Positions 1 to 7,700 of a stretch of DNA of 12,170 bases are shown here, piece after piece. The stretch is from Pelagophyceae sp. CCMP2097 (taxonomy: Eukaryota; Sar; Pelagophyceae). The notes beneath the pieces were generated by a model. That model had not been told where the DNA came from. It made no database searches and worked only from the letters and a program-made list of their open reading frames with translations. Every line of letters begins with the position of its first letter. The stretch's first letter is position 1. The stretch is from assembly GCA_026770575.1 (NCBI GenBank), contig MU658128.1, forward strand, positions 1 through 12,170, read 5' to 3'. Position numbers and translations under genes: made by a program.

Positions 1-41
1 CTGTCCGTTGGTGACTTCAACGCGACGGGAGGGTGGCTTAC
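1..41 (-). other. Start of intron 2 of the RING/Sel1 gene (cut by the window)
   Basis: A second GTAAGC donor lies at 41-36 on the minus strand, identical to the donor of intron 1. It falls inside an unfinished Sel1 repeat (EAMFRLGVPS), so the repeat probably resumes in an exon beyond the left edge. The frame is also open through this stretch, so read-through to position 1 cannot be excluded. Confidence 0.55.
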
Positions 42-773
42 GCGAAGGCACGCCGAGACGGAACATGGCCTCGAGAATAGTGGCGTCCATCCAGCACCGC
101 ACGGCGAGGTTGTCCGACTGCGGCACGCCGATGCCCTCGTAGTGCAAGACGCCGAGATCGTGTAGAGCGAGCGCGTACCCGTCGTCTGCTGCGCGTTGGA
201 ACCAGTCGGCGGCGGCGGCAGCGTCGGCGAGGACGCCGTCGTCGCCCTGCAACAAAGTCCGCGCGAGGACGAACTTGGCCTTCGTGTGGCATTTGGCCGC
301 AGCGATCCTAAGGCATACGACGGCGCGACGAAGGTCCTGCGGAAGGTCCGGCTGGCCGACGAGAAACCACGTGTAGAGGTGGTAGCGCGCGTCGGCGTTG
401 CCGCGGTTCACGTGAATCATCAGCCGGCTAGTCTGTTCGGCGTCGGTGTAGTGCCCAAAGGCTCGGCAGTGCGGGCAGAGATTGGACACCTTCAGCCATG
501 ATGCGGCGCAGGGGACGCACAGGTACTGCATGCAGCATAACTAGGCACACGCGTCACAGTCACACTGGGCGCGAGGAGCCAGAGGCGCGCGCGCGCGCGC
601 CGGAGGGACGCCCCAGCCGCAGGGGCACAGGCACCGGCGCGCAAGGACATGCAGCTTACCTGAACGGGAGTGATACCGAGTTCCGACATCAGCGGGTCCG
701 TGCAAACCACGCACCGAACGCGATTGGAAAGCGACAGAGCTTCGAGGGCGCGATAGCGAGCTTTGCGGTGCAT
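1..773 (-). CDS. RING-like zinc finger plus Sel1-repeat protein, 3' partial
   Basis: Two exons are visible: 773-660 (38 codons) and 525-42, joined in phase 0 across the intron at 659-526. Residues 21-24 are CVVC, 41-44 CVPC and 55-58 CPHC, the order of a RING-like finger, with a Trp at 48 as in RING cores. From about residue 66 the protein has Sel1-like helical repeats: NADARYHLY, then HTKAKFVLARTLLQGDDGV, then ALALHDLGVLHYEGIGV followed by a W...A pattern. Sel1 repeats form alpha-solenoid scaffolds, and RING proteins are often E3 ubiquitin ligases. Ligase activity is uncertain here because the second zinc site looks incomplete. I chose the ATG at 773-771 for its A at -3; an in-frame ATG at 875-873 would add 34 Arg/Pro-rich residues. 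The gene continues past the left edge through a second intron. Family assignment is good; the function is inferred. Confidence 0.78.
526..659 (-). other. Intron 1 of the RING/Sel1 gene
   Basis: On the minus strand the exon ends CAG and the intron opens GTAAGC, a near-consensus donor; it closes ATGCAG before a Tyr codon. Its length is 134 nt and the phase is 0. Removing it joins the first Cys pair of the finger (CVVC) to the second and third (CVPC, CPHC) in one frame, which supports the model. It contains a 16-bp GC dinucleotide run. Confidence 0.82.
585..600. repeat. (GC)8 dinucleotide run
   Basis: Eight uninterrupted GC units inside the first intron of the RING/Sel1 gene. It is a simple-sequence tract that could form Z-DNA and could vary in length; no function is claimed. 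Confidence 0.9.
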
Positions 774-1107
774 CCTCGGTCGCCGCGGACGCACGCCGCC
801 GACGTGGGGCCTGCACGGCCGCGCGCGGACAGGTCTTCGCGGCCAGTTGAAGAGGAGAGAGCGAGAAGGGGACATAGAGATTGGTCAATTTCGAAGCGTA
901 TGAGGGCCCTGTGGGCCGTGCGAGGTCGCGGCTTGTTAAATCGCGTTGCGCGCATTGGTAGCGGTTGATAAGAACGGTCTACTTGGAATACGCGCTCAAG
1001 GCCCGAACCTTAACGGAGTCGAACTGAACGCGTGGTTGCCGCTTGTGTGATCCCCCATTCTCCTGCAGTGAGCCTCGTGTGTGACGTGTGATGGTAAAGG
1101 GACGACC

Positions 1108-1161
1108 CGGTCAACGGACCGCAAAAAAATTCGCTTCTTCGCTTCGGGGTCCGTTGGACCG
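1108..1161. repeat. Imperfect inverted repeat (short fold-back)
   Basis: CGGTCAACGGACC at 1108-1120 is the reverse complement of 1148-1161 (GGTCCGTTGGACCG) except for one extra G. The 27-base spacer contains an A7 run, and GCAAAAA recurs just after the right arm. The RNA could form a hairpin; the role is unknown. Confidence 0.6.
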
Positions 1162-1180
1162 GACGCAAAAAGAGAGGCCT

Positions 1181-1237
1181 TCTCCCACTGTTTCTATTTA
1201 CTGACTATAGCAAGCAGCGCGGGGCATCTCCCACTGT
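1181..1237. repeat. 11-bp direct repeat TCTCCCACTGT
   Basis: Exact copies lie at 1181-1191 and 1227-1237, 46 bp apart, inside the AT-richer region. They could be paired binding sites, a small duplication or chance. Confidence 0.45.
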
Positions 1238-1379
1238 CGAATTCGCCTAACAGAAATCGCCAAAATTTAACTATTTTTAGCGCGTGCGTTCTTGCCGCCC
1301 CCTCCAGTCGTACTAGTTGCCGCCTCGGAGACCAGCGCGCGAAGAAGAAACTTCCCAAACCGCGAAAAATCAAAAACCA

Positions 1380-1482
1380 CTAAAGGAAGCAAGGAAAGGT
1401 CGTACAACTTGGACAGTCGCGATCGGGCACGGTGCCCCATCACGACTGTCCAAGTTGTACGCACTGTCCTTGGCGCCTTTAT
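1380..1482. repeat. Long inverted repeat / fold-back element
   Basis: The core is a near-perfect palindrome centred on G1431. Positions 1401-1430 pair with 1432-1461 with two mismatches in 30, and the outer 19 bp (1401-1419 with 1443-1461) are perfect. Complementarity continues imperfectly outward to about 1380 and 1482: TAAAGG...CAAGGA.AG on the left matches the reverse complement of the right side. A transcript would fold into one long stem with almost no loop. It could be a miniature inverted-repeat element, a small-RNA hairpin or a structural element; no transposase gene is nearby. Confidence 0.85.
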
Positions 1483-1653
1483 CGACTTTTAATTTGGGTA
1501 CTGAGGGTTTAGACTTGATTAACTACTAAATTAAGAAGCTTTCGCAAAGACTCGCCAAAATAAGGGTAGTTCATGAAAAGCCAACAAGCGCCTCCAGGGC
1601 GTCTCGTGGTGGTGGTTGGCGTGGCGCCACTCATCATTCAAGGGCAAAAAAAG

Positions 1654-1663
1654 TTAAATAATT
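1654..1663 (+). promoter_or_regulatory. Weak TATA-like stretch upstream of the VPS13-like gene
   Basis: TTAAATAATT lies about 125 bp before the ATG at 1785, where the sequence changes from AT-rich to GC-rich. Position and composition suit a core promoter, but there is no independent support and many algal promoters lack TATA boxes. Confidence 0.2.
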
Positions 1664-1784
1664 TCCGGTGATAATCTAATTCGACAGTGTCCGAGGCTTC
1701 TGCGGCGCCGGCGCGTCGGCTCGCTCTTGGCGGCGCGCGCCCGGCGCCCGCGAGGGCGATTCCGCGGCGGCTGCGTTGACCGCG

Positions 1785-4700
1785 ATGGACGGCAAGTCGA
1801 TGCGAAGCCGCTTGGCCCGCGGCGCCGGCGAGGCCGCGCTCAAGCTCCGCGCCGGCGCGGTGCGCGCCCTCTTTCCCCGCGACGGCGCGGCTGACCGACA
1901 TTCCAAAAGGCCGCGGCCAAGGACAAGGCGGCGGCGGCCGCCGCGGCCGCGAAGACGCGCGGCGCCGATTTCGTGCGCAAGATCGAACCAGGTGCGGATG
2001 ACCGTCACGAGGCCCCGTCGCCGTCGATCGCGCCGCGACTCCCAAAAACCCTCGAGGGCGGCTAGGCAAGGCGACGGTGCGGCGGATGCTCGAGTGCGCG
2101 CTCGCCGAGTGGGTCGACGGGGGCCTCGGCGCCGAGTGGGAGGCGGAGGACGCCGGCGCGCCCGGCGACGGCGCCGAAACGCCGGCGGCGCCGGCGCCGG
2201 GCGACGCGGCGCCGCGCGGCCCGTCGCTGCGCGTGTCGCTGCGGCGCGGCGAGCTCGTGCTCCGCGACGTGCGGCTCAAGGCGCGGTCGCTGGCGCCGCT
2301 CGGCGCGGCGTCGGTCTGGGTCGACGTGGGGAGCGTCGTCGGCGAGGTCCGCGTCGTGGTGCCCTACTCGCACTTTGGCACGCGGCCCGTCCGAGTCGAG
2401 CTCGCGCGCGTGCACCTATTGCTGCGCGAGGCGCTTAGCGGCGACGCCGACGAGCCCGCGGCCCTGGCCGACGGCGATGGCGCCGAGTGGCAGAGCTACA
2501 AGCTCGAGTTGGCCGACGCGCTGCGGCTCTACTGGGCCGAGCTCGCCGCGCAGGGCCCCGCGCCAAACGCGCCGGGCGGGCCCGCACAGGCCAAGTCCTT
2601 CGCGCGGCGCGTCGCCGGCCGCGCGTTCGAGTGCGTCCGACCGCCTTTTCGAAAAGTGGGATCCCCGACGTTGTAGGCGGTTCGAGGTCACGATCACGGA
2701 CTTTTCCGTGACGTACTCGAGTGCGGCAGACGCCTGCGGCGTCCGCCTCGCCGCGCTGAGCGTGCGCAGCGACAAGGACGTCCATTGCGAAATCCGCGGC
2801 CTCGGAGTCTTCGCGCGGCCAGCCGCGGGCACGGGCGGCGCGGCGGCGGGCGGCGCGGAAACGTGGCTCCTCGCGCCCGTGGCCGTCGACGGCGCGTTCC
2901 GCAGGGGCGACGCGGCCTGCGCCGTCTCCTGCGACACGCTGCGCGTCGACGCGCGCCTCGGCGACGTTGAAGCGGCTGTTCGCCTCTGCGAAGGCGCCGC
3001 CGCCGCCGCCAAGCGCGCGCGGCTGCGCGGCGCCGCGCCCGCCGCGGAGCTGCGGCCCGTGGTGCGCGGCGCGGCGGCGCGCGCGTGGTGGGCCTACGCC
3101 TGCGCATCAGCCCTCGACGACGCGCGGCGGCTGCACCCGGAGAGGCACTCGCGGTGGCACGAAGCTATTGCGCTCGCCAGGAAGGAGCGCGAGTACGTCG
3201 CGCTCCGCGCCAGGGCCATCGCCAAGCCGGGTCGCAACTCTGGTGCGCCCACGCCTTTTCGATTGTCGCCCGGGCCGTCTTTTGACGCAGGGGCGGTCGC
3301 TCGCACCAGAGCGCGCAGGCTTCGCCAAGCTCGAGGCCGCGGACCGGCGGCGGCTGCAGGCCCTCGAGAGCGACGCGACGATCCCGCTGCGCGCCCTCTT
3401 GACCTTCCGGGCGACCGCCGACGAGGCCGTCACCGCCGCCGCCGCGCCGGGCCCCGAGCGGAGCGACGGCGATGGCGCGCCCGGCGACGACGAGGAAGAT
3501 GGTGGCGCAGTGGCGGTCAGCAAGGCGTCGTCGACGGCATCGGTCAAGGACTCGGCGCGCAAGCTCGCGCTGACGCTCTCAAAGTCGTGCGTCCTCTGCA
3601 AGAATGGCGCTTCTCGGGCGACGCGCCGAGTAGGTATGGTGCGACTTCGGCTTTGCGCCGCGCGGCGCCCGACGCGGGCCGGAGCCCCGCGGAGGACGGG
3701 CCGCGCGACTTTGAGCTTACCGTCTCCGTCCGCAGCGTCGCCGTCGGCCTGGACCACCTTGGCTTGCTCGAGGCGACGGCGTGCCGCTGCGGCGTCGACG
3801 TCGACGCGCGCGACGGCCCGCGACGGTGGCGCTGGGACGTCGGCTCGCTCCGCGGCGTCCCGGCGGACGCGGCATCGTCCGACGACTGGCTGCAGCAAGT
3901 CGCCGACGAGGCCGAGGCGCCAGCCGCGCTGGCCGTCGAGCTGGCCCCGTGTCCGACGTCCGCGGGCGCGCCCGCGACGCGGCTCGCCGTGCGCGTCAGC
4001 GCGCTGCGGTGGCGCGCGAGCCGGCCGTTCGCGCGTGGCTTGGCTGGATACGTCGCCGGGCTCCGCGGCGCCTACGGCCGCCTCGGCGCGCTGGACAGCA
4101 TCGCAGAGCTGCGGCGCGTGCGGCAGGAGCGCATCCTCCGCGCGCTGCACGCCGCCGCCGCCGCCGCCACGGCGTCTGCGGGGAGAACGGCCGCCGACGA
4201 TTCGCCGCGGGCCGCCCCCGCAAGCGGTGGCCTATTCGTAGACGTGTGTGTCGGCCGGCAGATGCTCGCGTTCGCTGAAGCCGTGGAGGTCGGCTTCTCC
4301 GTGGCGGCGCGGCGCGGCGACGCAGTAGAGGCGGAAGAGTGGGGCTGCACGCTCCAAGGCCTCAACTTCTGCACGCCGTCGGGCGACCGGCTCTTCCAAG
4401 ACCACGTCGACGCCGACCTCTCGAGGCGCGCCGCGCCGGGGGACGAGGCTCCTCGATGGAAGCTCGCCGTGACGAGCGGCGTCGCCGTCGCGGCGACGAC
4501 GACGGTGCTCGACGCCGTCGCCGACGTCCAGGCCATGATTGCCGACGTCGCTGCGGCGCAGGCCCCGACAGAGGCGCTCGTACCGCCCGGGCCCGCGGCG
4601 ACGGAGCGGCGAGACTTGGTCGACCAAGTGCGAGCGGCGCTCCCGCGGGCCGCCGCGGACCCGTGGGTCCTCAAGGCGCGGCGGCTTCTCCAGGGCGTTT

Positions 4701-7700
4701 CGGCGGCGGCCGAGGTGACGGCGCCTTCTGTTTCGGTGACGTGGCTGATGGGGGCGCGGCTCTTGAGCGTCGAGGTCGAAGGCTTGCACGTCGACGGCGC
4801 CGCGCTCTCCGCGCAGCGCGTCCGCGCAACGGACCGGCTGGCGGACGTGAAGCGCGTGGCCGTCGTCGACGACCCGCTCGCGGGCGGCTGCTTAGTCGCT
4901 GGCGGAGAGGACGCCGTCGACGTCGAGGCGGTCCTCGTTTCGTGGAGCGCCGGCGGCGGCGCGCACCGGCTGCGGCTCCGCGCGCGCTCCGTCGAGGCAC
5001 GCACGCGGGAGCGCGTCGAGGTCTCCGTTTCCGCGGCAGACCTGGACGCAGGCGTGTGTGCCCCGGCCGAAGGCGGCCAATGGCGGCCCGAGGGCGCGTT
5101 TGCGTGCGGCGCGTGGCGCGTCTCCACTGCGGGCCAGCCGCTGGCGAGCGCGGGCGACGCGCGCGCGGCGTGCGACGGCGCGCGGCTGCTGCGTTTGAAT
5201 TGCGCGTCGACGCTCCAAGTGCGCTACCCGCACGCGTGCGCGGCCCTGGCCGCGAGCGCGCTGGTGACGAGGGTCGCCGCGATGGTGCCCGAGGCCCACG
5301 ACGGCGCTGACGACACGGCGGCGCCCGGCGACTCTGCGTGGCCGCTACGCATCGACTGCGGGCTCCACGCCGTCGTCGCTCACATGAGCATCGGCGTCGA
5401 CGAGACGGACCCGCGCGCCGTCGTCGCGACGGCCGCGCGGGCGCGAATCGAGCACACGCTCGGCGGCCGCTGGCGGTTCTCGGTACGGGGCGCCGCGCTC
5501 GACGAGCGCGGCGTCCTCGTGGGCGACAGCGCCGGCCCGGCCGCGTCGCTCGTCTGCGAGGCGCGCCTCGACGTGGACTTTGATGGCGCCTTGGCGCGGC
5601 TGGACTTTGCGCCGACGCGGCTGCGCATGCGGCCGGGCGAATTTGTCGCGCTCTGCCGCGCGATGACTGGCTGCGACATCCTCGTCGACGCGCTGCGCAA
5701 GGCCGGCCTCCCGCCACCGGTAGCGCGGCACGCGTACGCGCCGCTGCGCCTCAAGGCGCATTGCGCCAAAATCCAAGTCGACTTCGAAGTTGACCGAGAA
5801 GCCTTCCAAGCGGCGGCGGGGCGGTTCGTGCAGCGGCGGGGGGCGCGCCAAGCCGACGACGGGCCGCCGGCGCTGTCGGACGTCGACATGGCCGCCGCGC
5901 GGTCGACCCCCGAGGGCCGGACAGCGCGCGTAAACGTCGCCGGCGCGAGGATTTGCGTCGACCGCGGCGGCGCGCTCCTCGACGTCCGCGTCTTCGCAGA
6001 CGAGGTCCGCGTCGACGGCAAGGTCCGCGTCGACGGCAAGGACGCGGCCCGCGTCGACGGCGCCGCGCGGATCCTGCACTTTGCCGGGAGCGAGCTGCGC
6101 GTGCGCGAGCCGTGGGCGGCAAGCGAGCCGTTCCGCGTCGATTTGCACTGCGCGGGTCCGTGCGTGGTGCACGCGTCGCCGTGGCTCGCGGTGGTGCGGC
6201 GCGACGCCAGCGCATTGGGCTGCGGCGTGGCGCTGAATTGTGTGGCCCCAGACTATTTGGTTGACCTTTTCGACGACGGTGGCGAATGCGGCCTCGCGGC
6301 GCGCGCGCCGGACGCGGTCCGCGAGGCGCCGCGGCCGCCGGCGCTCTTCGATTTGCACCTGGCGACGCTGCGGGTCGTGCTGGCCGAAGTGCCGGACAAC
6401 GCCGCCGTCGACGCGGCCGTCGGCGGGCCCCGCGCGGCCGTCATCGTCGAGGCCACGCGCGTGGCCGTGCGCACGGCGGCCGAAGGGCCGCGCGGCGGCG
6501 TGGTCCTCTTCCCGGACGACGCGGCCCCGACGACGAGCCTCTCGGTCCGCGTGGCGTCCACAGAAGCGTACCGCGTCTCTGACGTCGACGCCGGCGACGC
6601 GCTCTGCGCACCGCGCCACGATGACGCCGGCGCCGTCGAGGTCGTCGAGCCCTTTGCGTTCCGCTTCGACTGCGCATCGAGCGCGCGCGCGGCGACCGTC
6701 GACGCGGCCGTCGAGCGCGCGGCGCGCGGCGCATCTCCGCCCGACGGCGAGGAGACGGCGACGACGCTCTACCTGGCGCCCGCGGACATCGCGCTCATCG
6801 CTGGCGCGGTCCGGGCGACGGCTGCCGCCCTCGGCGCAGACGACGCTACCGCGGCGGACGCGGCGCCGCGCGCGGACGCGGGCGCCCAGGCCCGCGCGGC
6901 GACGGTGTCCTTTTCCGTGCGCGGCGCCGTCCGGTGCGTCGTCGTGGACCGCGGCGACGCGGCGGCGGTGCCCGCGCTGGCGGTGGTGCTGGACGCTGTG
7001 CGCTTCGACGCCCAAAGGTCGGCGGCCGCTCTGAGCGTCGCGCTCACGGCGCGCGTCGCCTCGGCCGACGCGTTCGATGACGGAAACGGCGCGTGGCGAC
7101 CAGTCGTCAACAAGCCCTGCGCCGTGTGCGCGCAGCTGCGCGCCGCGACGGCGCCCGCGGATGCGGCCGCGCGGACGACGCTGCGCCTCGGCCTCGGCGC
7201 CGTCGATGTCACCGTCGACGCGCTACTCGCGCGCGCCCTCGCGCGCCTCGCCGACGCCGCCGCCCGGCCCGCGCCGCGCGGGCCGCGCGCGGGCTTTTGC
7301 GCAATGTCGGTGCGGAACTCCACGGGCGTCGACATCGAGCTGCTGCGGCCGTGCGGCGTCGTCGCGCTCCGCGCCGGCGCGGCCGTCGACGTCGACGCGC
7401 TGCGCGCCGCGGCCGAGCGGTCCCGGGCCCCGGGCTTGAAGGCGGCGCGGCGCGACGGCGCGGCGCTCGAGACGCTCATTTTCCGGTCGCCGCATGCCGG
7501 CGGCGAATTGGCCGTCCCGCTGGACCGCCGTTGCGTAGCGCGCGCGCTCCGCGGCGGCCGCGTCGGTCGCGACGTCGACCTACAGCGCTTTGGGAACATC
7601 GTCGCAGAGTACTCGTTTGGGCACGTCGTCGCAGAGTACTCGTACGCCGGCGGCGGCGCGCATCTGGCCGCGGGCGCGCTCACCGAGTCGCGGCGCCCGC

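Larger units (their letters stand above)
774..1784. other. Divergent intergenic region, AT-richer than its flanks
   Basis: This separates the minus-strand RING/Sel1 gene from the plus-strand VPS13-like gene, so it should hold both promoters and 5' untranslated regions. From about 960 to 1680 it is much less GC-rich than the flanks and has A and T runs. The short open frames here have no domain signature and no frame-specific codon pattern, and I call no gene. It holds fold-backs at 1108-1161 and 1380-1482, an 11-bp direct repeat, and a 10-bp palindrome GTGGCGCCAC at 1621-1630. The part from about 1690 to 1784 becomes GC-rich again and is probably 5' untranslated region. Confidence 0.7.

Noticed and set aside
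1267..1529. Small open frames of 65-100 codons across the long fold-back
   Set aside because: They overlap on both strands because of the palindrome, show no domain or codon bias, and lie in AT-richer intergenic sequence.
3288..3290. Acceptor GACGCAG at 3290 for intron 4
   Set aside because: It is the best-looking acceptor by sequence, but joined to the donor at 3231 it does not reach the frame encoding KLEAADRRRLQALESD. Acceptors at 3309 or 3318 do.
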